Position numbers and translations under genes: made by a program. This document shows positions 27,719-35,619 of a stretch of DNA of 35,619 nucleotides, in pieces. The stretch is from an uncultured Solimonas sp. (GTDB taxonomy: Bacteria; Pseudomonadota; Gammaproteobacteria; Nevskiales; Nevskiaceae). The notes beneath the pieces were generated by a model. That model saw only the letters and a program-made list of their open reading frames with translations, had not been told where the DNA came from and did no database searches. How positions within the stretch are numbered: position 1 is the stretch's first letter; the number at the start of each line of letters is the position of its first letter. The stretch spans positions 1 through 35,619 of the forward strand of contig CAMLDZ010000020.1 in NCBI GenBank assembly GCA_946478985.1, given 5' to 3'.

Positions 27719-28500
27719 GCCTGCCCGACTCCACCATTCGCGCCCTCGCACAGCATCTGCTCGCCGCGCAGGACGAGGCGCGCACCGTCGCCAAACTCAC
27801 CGAGCAGCATCCGGCGATGAGTGTCGCCGACGGCTACGCCGTGCAGGACGAACTGGCGCGGCTGTGGGCCGCGCGCGGCGAGCGCCTGCTCGGCTACAAG
27901 GCCGGCCTGACCTCGAAGGCGAAGATGCAGCAGATGGGGATCGATGTGCCCAGCTTCGGCCTGCTCAGCAGCGCGATGGCCTGCGCGGAAAACAGCGCGA
28001 TCCAGATCGGGCAGCTGATCCACCCGCGCGTCGAGGCCGAGATCGCCTTCGTGATGAAGGACGAGCTGCACGGCGAGGTCAGCGTCGAACAGGTGCTGGC
28101 AGCCACCGATTACGTGATTGCCGCAGTCGAGGTGATCGACTCGCGCTTCGAGAAGTTCAAGTTCGATCTGCCCAGCGTGATCGCCGACAACTCCAGCAGC
28201 GCGCGCTACGTCACCGGCGGCTGGCCGCGCGATCCGCGCGAGCTGGACCTGCGCAGCTGTGGCGTGGTGATCGAGAAGAACGGCGAGATCGTCGCGCTCG
28301 GCGCCGGTGCCGCGGTGCTCGGCCATCCGGCCGAAGCGGTGGCGATGCTGGTCGCCCACCTCGCCCGCCGCGATCGCGCGCTGCCGGCCGGCAGCTTCGT
28401 GATGACCGGCGGCATCACCGAGGCGATCCCGGTCGCGCGCGGTGACAACGTCTGCGCGCGCTTCCAGCACATGGGCAGCGTGTCGTTCCGCTTCGTCTAG
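27715..28500 (+). CDS. dmpH: 4-oxalocrotonate decarboxylase DmpH
   Basis: DmpH decarboxylates the keto form of oxalocrotonate to 2-hydroxypentadienoate and hands it to DmpE. The 261-residue product is homologous to DmpE but distinct. Family-like features are GYKAGLTSKAKMQQMGI, metal-ligand HPRVEAEIAFVM and AVEVIDSRFEKFKFDLPSVI. It overlaps dmpE by 4 nt and is followed by repeat copy C. Confidence 0.93.
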   Translation: MSLPDSTIRALAQHLLAAQDEARTVAKLTEQHPAMSVADGYAVQDELARLWAARGERLLGYKAGLTSKAKMQQMGIDVPSFGLLSSAMACAENSAIQIGQLIHPRVEAEIAFVMKDELHGEVSVEQVLAATDYVIAAVEVIDSRFEKFKFDLPSVIADNSSSARYVTGGWPRDPRELDLRSCGVVIEKNGEIVALGAGAAVLGHPAEAVAMLVAHLARRDRALPAGSFVMTGGITEAIPVARGDNVCARFQHMGSVSFRFV

Positions 28501-28534
28501 GACACGCGATGTATTCACGGATCGACACGCATGA

Positions 28535-28640
28535 GTTCCCTCTCCCCGTTCACGGGGAGAGGGCCAGGGTGAGGGGCGCTCGGCGCGAGATGAAGCAGCC
28601 CCTCACCCCAACCCTCTCCCCGCAAGCGGGGCGAGGGAGA
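28535..28640 (+). repeat. Palindromic repeat element, copy C (double, between dmpH and dmpI)
   Basis: Hairpin units lie at 28538-28563 (CCCTCTCCCCGT arms) and 28612-28637 (CCCTCTCCCCGC with one mismatch), head to head. Between them, GGGTGAGGGGC (28567-28577) can pair with GCCCCTCACCC (28598-28608). It resembles copies A and B but is arranged as two facing units. It fills most of the 157-nt gap, which has no other gene. Confidence 0.75.
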
Positions 28641-28657
28641 TAAGCAGGAGAAGCCTG

Positions 28658-28882
28658 ATGCCAATCATTCAAGTCAGCATGCTGGAAGGCCGTACTGTGG
28701 AACAGAAGCGCGCGATGATCGCCGCGATCACCGATGCCGTCGCAAGCTCCCTGGGGGCACCGCCCGATTCGGTGCGCGTGATCATCAATGAGCTGCATCC
28801 GGAGCATTACGGCGTCGGCGGTCGCAGCGCCGGTGCCGGTGCGCTGAAACACCGGAAAATCAGCGGGGAGGACGGCGCATGA
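28658..28882 (+). CDS. dmpI: 4-oxalocrotonate tautomerase DmpI
   Basis: DmpI ketonises 2-hydroxymuconate to 2-oxo-hex-3-enedioate. It has the catalytic N-terminal Pro after Met ([12 protein letters not shown]), Arg11 and Arg39 equivalents (EGR, then SVRVII). The C-terminal HYGVGG has Tyr where Phe50 is usual. At 74 residues it is longer than the usual 62-63 because of a charged tail ending [13 protein letters not shown] ribosome site precedes ATG 28658. The end overlaps dmpF by ATGA. Confidence 0.9.
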   Translation: MPIIQVSMLEGRTVEQKRAMIAAITDAVASSLGAPPDSVRVIINELHPEHYGVGGRSAGAGALKHRKISGEDGA

Positions 28883-29814
28883 GTACGTCCGGCAAGAAGA
28901 TCCGCTGTGCGGTGATCGGCCCCGGCAACATCGGCACCGATCTCATCTACAAGCTCAAGCGCAGCGCGCTGCTGGAGCCGGTGTGGCTGGTCGGCATCGA
29001 CCCGACATCGGAAGGTCTGGAGCGCGCCCGGGCGATGGGCCTGAAGACCACGCACGAGGGTGTCGATGGCCTGCTGCCGCACGTCGAGGCGGACGGCATC
29101 CAGATCGCCTTCGACGCGACCTCGGCCTATGTGCATCCGGACAACTCGCGCAAGCTCAATGCGCTCGGCGTGCTGATGATCGACCTGACGCCGGCGGCGA
29201 TCGGGCCGTACTGCTGCCCTCCGGTCAATCTGGACAAAGTCGTCGCGCAGGGCGCGATGAACGTCAACATGATCAGCTGCGGCGGCCAGGCAACGATCCC
29301 GATCGTCCACGCCGTCTCGCGCGTGCAGGCGCTCGACTACGCGGAGATCGTCGCCACCACCGCGTCGAAGTCGATCGGGCCCGGCACGCGCGCCAATCTC
29401 GACGAGTTCACCTACACCACCTCCACCGCCGTTGCCGAAGTCGGCGGCGCCACGCGCGGCAAGGCGCTGGTGATCGTCAATCCGGCCGAGCCGCCGATCA
29501 TGATGCGCGACACGATCTACTGCCTGACGCAAGGCGAGCCCAAGCGCGCCGAGATCGATGCCTCGGTGCAGGCCATGATTGCCGAAGTGCAGAAGTACGT
29601 ACCCGGCTACACGCTGGTCAACGGCCCGGTCTACGACGGCAACAAGGTCTCGGTCTACGTCAAGGTCGAAGGCCTCGGCGACTACCTGCCGAAGTACGCC
29701 GGCAATCTCGACATCATGACCGCTGCGGCGACACGCACCGCCGAGCTGTTCGCCGAGCGCCTGCAGAGCGGCTCGCTGCGTCTGCATCCCACGCCCGCAA
29801 CGAGGGCCGCCTAA
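28879..29814 (+). CDS. dmpF: Acylating acetaldehyde dehydrogenase DmpF
   Basis: DmpF converts acetaldehyde, NAD+ and CoA to acetyl-CoA and works in a channelling complex with the aldolase DmpG. The 311-residue product has the Rossmann motif GPGNIG at 14-19 and catalytic Cys134 in [12 protein letters not shown]. It starts in an ATGA overlap with dmpI and shares a TAATG junction with dmpG. Confidence 0.95.
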   Translation: MSTSGKKIRCAVIGPGNIGTDLIYKLKRSALLEPVWLVGIDPTSEGLERARAMGLKTTHEGVDGLLPHVEADGIQIAFDATSAYVHPDNSRKLNALGVLMIDLTPAAIGPYCCPPVNLDKVVAQGAMNVNMISCGGQATIPIVHAVSRVQALDYAEIVATTASKSIGPGTRANLDEFTYTTSTAVAEVGGATRGKALVIVNPAEPPIMMRDTIYCLTQGEPKRAEIDASVQAMIAEVQKYVPGYTLVNGPVYDGNKVSVYVKVEGLGDYLPKYAGNLDIMTAAATRTAELFAERLQSGSLRLHPTPATRAA

Positions 29815-30860
29815 TGAAATCGCATCTCGAAGGCCGCAAGGTCCTGCTGCACGACATGTGCCTGCGCGACGGCATGCATGCCAAGCGCGAGCAGATCTCT
29901 GTCGAACAGATGGTCAAGGTCGCCACCGCGCTCGACGACGCCGGTGTGCCGCTGATTCAGGTCACGCACGGTGCGGGCCTCGGCGGCAATTCGCTGCAGC
30001 ACGGCTTCGCGATGGCCAGCAACGAGGACTATCTGCACGCCGTAGTGCCCAGGCTCAAGCAGGCCAAGGTATCCGTGCTGCTGATTCCCGGCATGGGCAC
30101 GATGAAGGAACTGCAGAGCGCCTATGAAGCCGGTGCGCGCAGCGTGCACGTGGCCACGCACTGCACGGAAGCCGACACCTCGCCGCAGCACATCGCCTAC
30201 GCACGCAAGCTCGGCATGGACACCACGGGCTTCCTGATGATGGCGCACCTCAACAGCGTCGAGGGCATCGTCGCGCAGGCCAGGCTGATGGAGTCCTACG
30301 GCGCGCAGACCATCTACATCACCGACTCGGCCGGCTACATGCTGCCGGCCGATGTGAAGGCCCAGGTTGGCGCACTGCGGCAGGCGCTCAAGCCCGAGAC
30401 CGAGATCGGCTTCCATGGCCACCACAACCTCGGCATGGGCATTGCCAACTCGATCGTCGCGATCGAGGAAGGCGCGTCGCGCATCGATGCCTCGGTGGCG
30501 GGCCTGGGTGCCGGCGCCGGCAATACGCCTCTGGAAGTGCTGGCCGCCGTCTGCGAGCGCATGGGCATCGATACCGGCTGCAATCTGTTCAAGCTGATGG
30601 ACGTCGCCGAGGACGTGATCCTGCCGATGATGGATCACCAGGTCCGCATCGACCGCGCCTCGCTGACGATCGGCTTCGCCGGCGTCTATTCCACCTTCCT
30701 GCTGCACGCCAAGCGCGCCGCCGAGCGTCACGGCGTGCCGGCGCGCGACATCCTCGTCGAGCTCGGCCGCAAGAAGATGATCGGCGGCCAGGAAGACATG
30801 ATCGAAGACACCGCGCTGACCATGGCGCGCGAACGCGGCATCCATACCAAGGCGGCGTGA
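29814..30860 (+). CDS. dmpG: 4-hydroxy-2-oxovalerate aldolase DmpG/BphI type
   Basis: The aldolase cleaves 4-hydroxy-2-oxovalerate into pyruvate and acetaldehyde. The 348-residue product has the metal and catalytic [10 protein letters not shown] region, metal histidines in [10 protein letters not shown] and the C-terminal GVYSTFLLH, near the catalytic tyrosine. The family segment usually written HGDGLxGSSxNYGF reads [14 protein letters not shown] here, with several changes. It follows dmpF by a one-base overlap, which fits the DmpFG complex. The LHDM start resembles BphI-type aldolases. Confidence 0.93.
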   Translation: MKSHLEGRKVLLHDMCLRDGMHAKREQISVEQMVKVATALDDAGVPLIQVTHGAGLGGNSLQHGFAMASNEDYLHAVVPRLKQAKVSVLLIPGMGTMKELQSAYEAGARSVHVATHCTEADTSPQHIAYARKLGMDTTGFLMMAHLNSVEGIVAQARLMESYGAQTIYITDSAGYMLPADVKAQVGALRQALKPETEIGFHGHHNLGMGIANSIVAIEEGASRIDASVAGLGAGAGNTPLEVLAAVCERMGIDTGCNLFKLMDVAEDVILPMMDHQVRIDRASLTIGFAGVYSTFLLHAKRAAERHGVPARDILVELGRKKMIGGQEDMIEDTALTMARERGIHTKAA

Positions 30861-30897
30861 AGACCGGCCCGACCCACATATGTGAGGAGAAACAGCA

Positions 30898-31830
30898 ATG
30901 GCATTACGAGGCTTGCTTCGAGTAGGAGAAGTACAGTTCCGCGTCACCGACATCGCCGCCGCGCGGCACCACTACGGCCAGCGTCTGGGCCTGCACGAAG
31001 TGCTGGAAGACAGCGAAGGCCGCGTCTACTACAAGGCCTGGGACGAGCACGATCATCACAGCATCGTGCTGCGCCCGGCCGACCGGCCGGGCATCGACCA
31101 CTTCGCGTTCAAGGTCTATGACGATGCGACGCTGACGCGGCTGGCACCGCAGATCGAGGCGTTCGGCCTGAAAGTCCGCGAGATCGCCGCCGGCGTGTTT
31201 CCCAAGAGCGGCCGGCGCCTGGCGTTCGAACTGCCGAGCGGTCACACGATGCACCTCTACGCAGAGAAGGAGCGCCTGGGCAACACGCTTGGTTACCACA
31301 ATCCGGGCGTGACGCCGGACGAGGGCGTGATCCGCGGCCTGCGCATCAACCGCCTCGACCATTGCCTGCTCGGCGGCCCGAACATCGACGACAACGTGCG
31401 GCTGTTCCGCGAAGTCTTCGACTTCGACCTCTCCGAGAAGATCGTCGAGGCCGAATCGCAGATGTCGCTCGCGGTGTTCCTGAGCGCTTCGACCAAGCCT
31501 CACGACATCGCCTTCGTGCTGCAGCCGGAACCGAACAAGTTCCACCACTGCTCGTTCCTTCTGGAATCCGCGCACGACGTCTTCAAGGCCGCCGATCTGA
31601 TCGGCAAGCACCGCATCCCGGTCGACGCCGGCCCCAACCGCCACGGCGTCACGCGCGGCGCGACGATCTACTTCTTCGATCCGTCCGGCAACCGCAACGA
31701 GGTGTTCGCCGAAGGTTACGTGCACTACCCGGACACGCCGACGCTGGTCTGGGACACCAACGACCTCGGTCACGCCTCGTGGTCGCAAGACAACGTCGTG
31801 CGGCAGAGCTTCTTCGATGTGCTGACCTGA
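30898..31830 (+). CDS. dmpB: Catechol 2,3-dioxygenase DmpB/XylE type
   Basis: This extradiol dioxygenase cleaves catechol to 2-hydroxymuconic semialdehyde. The 310-residue, two-module vicinal-oxygen-chelate protein has Fe(II) ligands at His155 (LDHCLLG), His217 (FHHCSF) and Glu268 (NRNEVFAEG), close to the XylE positions 153, 214 and 265. ATG 30898 follows GAGGAGAAA. In the classical dmp operon the gene lies directly after dmpQ; here it is the last gene of the pathway set. Confidence 0.96.
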   Translation: MALRGLLRVGEVQFRVTDIAAARHHYGQRLGLHEVLEDSEGRVYYKAWDEHDHHSIVLRPADRPGIDHFAFKVYDDATLTRLAPQIEAFGLKVREIAAGVFPKSGRRLAFELPSGHTMHLYAEKERLGNTLGYHNPGVTPDEGVIRGLRINRLDHCLLGGPNIDDNVRLFREVFDFDLSEKIVEAESQMSLAVFLSASTKPHDIAFVLQPEPNKFHHCSFLLESAHDVFKAADLIGKHRIPVDAGPNRHGVTRGATIYFFDPSGNRNEVFAEGYVHYPDTPTLVWDTNDLGHASWSQDNVVRQSFFDVLT

Positions 31831-31846
31831 GCACGGAGAGTCCGCG

Positions 31847-32206
31847 ATGAGCACGAGCAATCAAACCCTGCCCGCCGGCTTCCGGGAGCTGCAGCCCTTC
31901 GTCGGCTACTGGGTGCGTGACAGCAACGAAGAACGCCGCGCCGCGCGTTCGACGGCACAGATGGGCGACATCCGCGATTTCTACGACGCAGTCACCGCCC
32001 GCGCCGAAGAGGCCATCAGCTATCTCGAACAGTTTCCGCTGAACCAGATGCCCGCCGATGCCGAACGGCTGTTCAAGCTGTTGCTGGCAATGAACCACGC
32101 GGCGATCGCGGTTGAAATGCATGGCCAGCCGCGCGCCCGCGACACCGGCTGGCCCAGCGCCGTGCACATCACGCGCGGCCCCACGCCGCACGGCAACGGC
32201 ATCTGA
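31847..32206 (+). CDS. Small protein of unknown function upstream of the Rieske oxygenase
   Basis: The 119-residue product is not recognised. It is soluble in character, with no signal or membrane segment. It contains FVGYWVRDSNEERRAARS near the start, a helical middle (AVTARAEEAISYLEQFPL) and a His/Gly-rich end (VHITRGPTPHGNGI). It starts 16 nt after dmpB with a GGAGAG site and ends 13 nt before the Rieske gene, so it is probably co-expressed with both. It is too short for, and unlike, a Rieske beta subunit. Confidence 0.8.
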   Translation: MSTSNQTLPAGFRELQPFVGYWVRDSNEERRAARSTAQMGDIRDFYDAVTARAEEAISYLEQFPLNQMPADAERLFKLLLAMNHAAIAVEMHGQPRARDTGWPSAVHITRGPTPHGNGI

Positions 32207-32219
32207 GAAGGAGAGGAAC

Positions 32220-33497
32220 ATGAGTGCAGTCATGGACAAGCCGGCGACGCCGCGCCATGTCATTCCCGAGCACAGTTTCACCAAGGCCGCAGGTCTCGAC
32301 ACCGGACCGGTTCCGGTGGAGCCGTACCGCTCGGCGGAATACTTCGAGCTGGAGCGCGAGCGGATCTTCAGGCGCGCGTGGCTGTGCGTGGGGCGTGTCG
32401 AGCTTCTGCCGGAGACCCACAGCTACTTCGTCAAGCAACTCGACATCGTCAAGTCATCGGCGCTGGTGACGCGTGGCAAGGACGGCAGGATCCGCGCGTT
32501 CCACAACGTCTGCAGCCATCGCGGCAACCTGGTCGTCAACAACAGCTGCGGCAAGGCGGAGCGGCTGGTCTGCAGCTATCACAACTGGACCTACCGCAAC
32601 GACGGCGAGCTGGTCGGCGTGCCGGACCAGAAGCACTTCTTCGACTTCGACAAGAAAACCTGCGGCCTGACGCCGATCGCCTGCGATGTCTGGGAAGGCT
32701 TCATCTTCCTCAACTTCCAGAAGACGCCTGAAGTCTCGCTGCAGGATTTTCTGGGGCCGTTCGGCAAGACCTACGCCGGCGTGCCCTACTTCAATCTCGA
32801 AGAGACCATCGTGATCCAGGCGGATTTCAACGCCAACTGGAAGCTGATCTGCGATGCCTTCGCCGAGCCCTATCACGTGCCGGCGCTGCATCCGGCGACG
32901 CTGGCACCGGGCTTTGCGCATCCGGAGGAGAACAAGTACGCGCGGCCGCTGAGCGCGCTGACGCACGGCATCCATCGCCACTTCTCGGCCTATGGCAATC
33001 CGCTGTACGTGCCGCCGCCGACGTCGAAAGTGGAGCGCATGGTCTACACGCAGGACACCGGCAGCGTGCTCGGCGGCGATTCGGCCGAGAACGCCGCGGC
33101 GCTGTCGGCGCATCCGGCGATCAATCCGTCCAAGAACCCCAACTGGTCGGCCGACGTCACCTGGATCTTCCCCAACTTCAACATCGATTACTCGCCCGGC
33201 GGCTTCTGGCATCACGAATTCTGGCCGGTGGCCTACAACCGCACCAAGTGGACGCTGACGATCTATATCCCCAAGACGATGTCGATCCGCCACCGCCTGC
33301 AGCTGGAGCACTACGCCTGCCGCTGGGCCGAGGTCGTGCAGGAAGACGTGACCAACTGCGAGCGCATCCAGCAGGGACTGGAGTCCGGCGCCAAGGATCA
33401 CATGATCCTGCAGGACTCGGAGATGCTGATCCGCCACAACATGCAGGTGCTGGACCGCTGGATCAATGCCGATCGCGTCGCCGACGCAATCGCCTGA
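32220..33497 (+). CDS. Rieske non-heme iron ring-hydroxylating oxygenase, alpha subunit
   Basis: The enzyme should insert oxygen into an aromatic or alicyclic substrate using electrons from a separate reductase. In 425 residues the Rieske [2Fe-2S] motif is Cys98-x-His100 and Cys118-xx-His121 (CSH and CSYH). The catalytic iron histidines are His219 and His224 (EPYHVPALH), with Glu216 as bridge, and a late EDVTNCERIQ segment supplies the carboxylate ligand. No beta subunit, ferredoxin or reductase gene lies beside it, though DmpP or DmpQ could lend electrons. ATG 32220 has a strong AAGGAGAGG site. The substrate is unknown. Confidence 0.9.
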   Translation: MSAVMDKPATPRHVIPEHSFTKAAGLDTGPVPVEPYRSAEYFELERERIFRRAWLCVGRVELLPETHSYFVKQLDIVKSSALVTRGKDGRIRAFHNVCSHRGNLVVNNSCGKAERLVCSYHNWTYRNDGELVGVPDQKHFFDFDKKTCGLTPIACDVWEGFIFLNFQKTPEVSLQDFLGPFGKTYAGVPYFNLEETIVIQADFNANWKLICDAFAEPYHVPALHPATLAPGFAHPEENKYARPLSALTHGIHRHFSAYGNPLYVPPPTSKVERMVYTQDTGSVLGGDSAENAAALSAHPAINPSKNPNWSADVTWIFPNFNIDYSPGGFWHHEFWPVAYNRTKWTLTIYIPKTMSIRHRLQLEHYACRWAEVVQEDVTNCERIQQGLESGAKDHMILQDSEMLIRHNMQVLDRWINADRVADAIA

Positions 33498-33578
33498 GGC
33501 GCATCCGTCGCGGTGCCCCCGGCACCGCGACAGACACTACAAGCATCGGCGTCTGACCGGTGCGGCGAGGAGGAGCAG

Positions 33579-35354
33579 ATGGAATCGCACGACGACGAGC
33601 CGGGCGCGGACAGCGATGCGTCGCTGTCGCGGCGGCGGCGTGGACTGCTGAAATCGCTGTTGGCCGTGCCTGCGATGGCCGTCGCGGCACCGGCGGCAGC
33701 GACGAAGACAGGTGCCGCGTGGACGCAGACGCACGACGTGATCGTCGTCGGCAGCGGTGCGGCCGGCTCGGCGGCGGCGATCGCCGCGGCGCGCGGCGGT
33801 GCACGTGTGCTGGTGCTCGACAAGATGCCGTTCGCCGGCGGCACCACCGCCAAGTCCGACGGCATCTTCTGGATTCCGAACAATCCGCTGCTGCGCGCGC
33901 AGGGCATCGACGATGCGCGCGGCGACGCCCTGCGCTACATGGCGCGGCTGGCCTATCCGGTGCGCTATGCGCCGGAGCATCCGACGCTGGGGCTGGGCGA
34001 CAACGAGTACGCGCTGATCGCCGCGTTCTATGACCACGGCAGCCGCGCGATCGAGCAGCTGCGTGCCGCCGGTGCGCTGCAGTTCGCGCAATGGAAGGAC
34101 TGGAACGGCGAGAACTTCACCGACTATCACGCGCATCTGCCGGAGAACAAGGTTCCGCAAGGCCGCAGCCTGCTCGCCGCAGTGCCGAACCCGGGCTTCT
34201 CCGGCGGCGGCAACGGCGCCGAGCTGTTGCGGCAGTTGCAGGCGGTGTTTCCGGCACTGCGGATCGAGCTCAAGCTCGAACACCGCGTGCAGCGCCTGCT
34301 GCTCGATGCCGACGGCGGCGTCAGCGGTGTCGAGGTCGAGTGCGAGGACGGCATCGTCCGCCTGCGGGCGCGCAAGGGTGTGATCTTCTGCAGCGGCGGT
34401 TTCACGCACAACGCGGAGCTGTGCGAGCGCTTCCTGCGCGGCCATGTCTGGGGCGGCGGCGCGGCACCGGGCAGCAGCGGCGATTTCATCGGCATCGCCA
34501 CTGCCGCCGGCGCCGCGCTCGGCAACATGAGCAATGCCTGGTGGGGCCAGGTGCCGGTCGAAGTCGCGCTGCAGACGCGCAGCGTGCCGGCCAATGTCTG
34601 GGTGGTGCCCGGCGACAGCGCGATCCAGGTCAACCGCTTCGGCCTGCGCTTCGCCAACGAAAAGGCGCTGTACAACGAGCGCACGCAGGCGCACTTCGGC
34701 TGGGATGCCGGCCGCGACGAATACCCCAACCTGCTCGGCCTGATGCTCTGGGACGCACGCAACGCGCGGCTGTTCGGCGGCATCTCGCCGATCCCGGCGC
34801 CGGGCAGCACGGCGGCGCACGTGATCGAGGGCGACACGCTCGACGAGCTGGCGCGCCGCATCGACGAACGCCTGGCCCGGCTGGCGGCGCACACCGGCGG
34901 CGCGCGGCTGGACGCGGACTTCACCGCCAAGCTGAAGGCGACGGTGACGCGCTACAACGGCTTCGCCCGCCAGGGCGTCGATGCCGATTTCGGCCGTGGC
35001 GCGACGCCGGCGCAACTGGGCTTCCATCTGTACGGCCGCAAGAAGGACCCGAGCCTCAATCCCTACCCGAACCCGACGATGCATCCGCTGGCCGAGCGCG
35101 GCCCCTATTACGCCGCGCTGATCGGTGCCGGCACGCTCGATACCAAGGGCGGGCCGATCGTCAACGCGCAGGCGCAGGTGCTCGACGTGCGCGGCCGGGT
35201 CATCGCCGGCCTTTATGGCGCCGGCAACTGCATCGCCAGCCCCGCCGGTCAGGCGTACTGGGCCGGCGGCGGCACGATCGGCCCGGCGTTGACTTTCGGC
35301 TATCTGGCCGGCGAACACGCGGCGGCGCGCGCAGCCGCTGGCGCAAAGGCCTGA
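33579..35354 (+). CDS. Tat-exported FAD flavoprotein (fumarate reductase / 3-ketosteroid dehydrogenase-like)
   Basis: The 591-residue product has a twin-arginine signal (SRRRRGLLK at 17-25, then a hydrophobic stretch), so it is probably exported folded. The FAD-binding GSGAAG lies at 58-63 and the second-strand acid at Asp81. The C-terminal region GLYGAGNCIASPAGQAYWAGGG...GPALTFGYLAGEHAA is typical of the fumarate reductase / 3-ketosteroid dehydrogenase / urocanate reductase group. No heme motif is seen. ATG 33579 follows a GAGGAGGAG ribosome site. A paralogue follows 63 nt downstream. The substrate is unknown. Confidence 0.87.
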   Translation: MESHDDEPGADSDASLSRRRRGLLKSLLAVPAMAVAAPAAATKTGAAWTQTHDVIVVGSGAAGSAAAIAAARGGARVLVLDKMPFAGGTTAKSDGIFWIPNNPLLRAQGIDDARGDALRYMARLAYPVRYAPEHPTLGLGDNEYALIAAFYDHGSRAIEQLRAAGALQFAQWKDWNGENFTDYHAHLPENKVPQGRSLLAAVPNPGFSGGGNGAELLRQLQAVFPALRIELKLEHRVQRLLLDADGGVSGVEVECEDGIVRLRARKGVIFCSGGFTHNAELCERFLRGHVWGGGAAPGSSGDFIGIATAAGAALGNMSNAWWGQVPVEVALQTRSVPANVWVVPGDSAIQVNRFGLRFANEKALYNERTQAHFGWDAGRDEYPNLLGLMLWDARNARLFGGISPIPAPGSTAAHVIEGDTLDELARRIDERLARLAAHTGGARLDADFTAKLKATVTRYNGFARQGVDADFGRGATPAQLGFHLYGRKKDPSLNPYPNPTMHPLAERGPYYAALIGAGTLDTKGGPIVNAQAQVLDVRGRVIAGLYGAGNCIASPAGQAYWAGGGTIGPALTFGYLAGEHAAARAAAGAKA

Positions 35355-35417
35355 TCGCCCCTGTCTTGCAGCAGCGATAAACGAAGCACACAAGAAATGA
35401 AATCTGGAGAGAGAACG

Positions 35418-35619
35418 TGAAAGACGCAGACATCTCAAGCAATGACGAAAGCCGGCTGACGAACCGCCGCGACGTCCTCAAGGGCCTGGCCGCCGGCTCC
35501 GCCGCTGCGGCCGGCGCGCTGCTGCCGACGGTGACGCTGGCCGCCAGTGACAAGAAGACCCGATGGGCGCGCGAGGTCGACGTCATCGTCGTCGGCAGCG
35601 GTGCGGCGGGCTCGGCGGC
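35418..35619 (+). CDS. Second Tat-exported FAD flavoprotein, N-terminal part (cut by window edge)
   Basis: Only 67 residues are visible. GTG 35418 follows a GGAGAGAGAA site. A twin-arginine signal (TNRRDVLKGLAAG) is followed by VDVIVVGSGAAGSA, the FAD-binding motif. The motif is nearly identical, at nucleotide level too, to that in the preceding gene, pointing to tandem duplication. Full domain content lies beyond the window. Confidence 0.8.

Noticed and set aside
22656..28640. Repeats as a CRISPR array or transcription terminators
   Set aside because: Copies are kilobases apart with genes between them, without spacers. The hairpins have no U-tract and lie inside an operon.

Overview
The window is GC-rich, gene-dense DNA that reads as the chromosome of an aerobic, high-GC gammaproteobacterium. 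A Nevskiales/Solimonadaceae-type or Pseudomonas-like host would fit, but this is inferred from gene content and there is no rRNA to confirm it. No tRNA, rRNA, CRISPR, IS transposase or prophage gene was recognised.

Region 1 (about 1-11000, minus strand) is a compact alginate operon read right to left: algA, algC, algD, alg8, a predicted 29-residue membrane microprotein, alg44, algK, algE, and the 5' part of algG, which runs off the left edge. GDP-mannuronate precursor genes come first, then the inner-membrane polymerase (Alg8/Alg44), the periplasmic scaffold (AlgK), the outer-membrane porin (AlgE) and the epimerase (AlgG). Many genes are joined by 1-10 nt overlaps.

Region 2 (about 11000-14820) is a control region followed by a divergent plus-strand three-gene unit: a GlrK/QseE-type sensor kinase, a QseG-like lipoprotein and a GlrR/QseF-type sigma-54 response regulator. 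The control region holds a near-consensus -24/-12 promoter facing algA, an IHF-like site, and three exact copies of TGTC-N10-GACA, the motif reported for enterobacterial GlrR. Together these suggest that alginate synthesis here is run by GlrKR and sigma-54. This is the most interesting proposal from the window.

Region 3 (about 14830-16980, minus strand) is a yjfL/ygiB/ygiC-type trio: DUF350 membrane protein, DUF1190 lipoprotein and glutathionylspermidine-synthase-like ATP-grasp enzyme.

Region 4 (about 17046-31830) is a phenol degradation island. A DmpR/MopR-type phenol sensor (minus) faces a sigma-54 promoter and a long plus-strand operon. This encodes a multicomponent phenol hydroxylase (DmpKLMNOP), a DmpQ-type ferredoxin, an SDR lacking its catalytic Lys, a two-module tautomerase, and the dehydrogenase branch of meta-cleavage (DmpC, E, H, I, F, G), with catechol 2,3-dioxygenase (DmpB) last. 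No dmpD hydrolase is present. Three copies of a palindromic repeat element sit between genes of this operon.

Region 5 (31847-35619, plus) continues in the same direction with a small protein of unknown function, a Rieske oxygenase alpha subunit and two tandem Tat-exported FAD flavoproteins, the second cut by the window edge. Their substrate cannot be read from the sequence.
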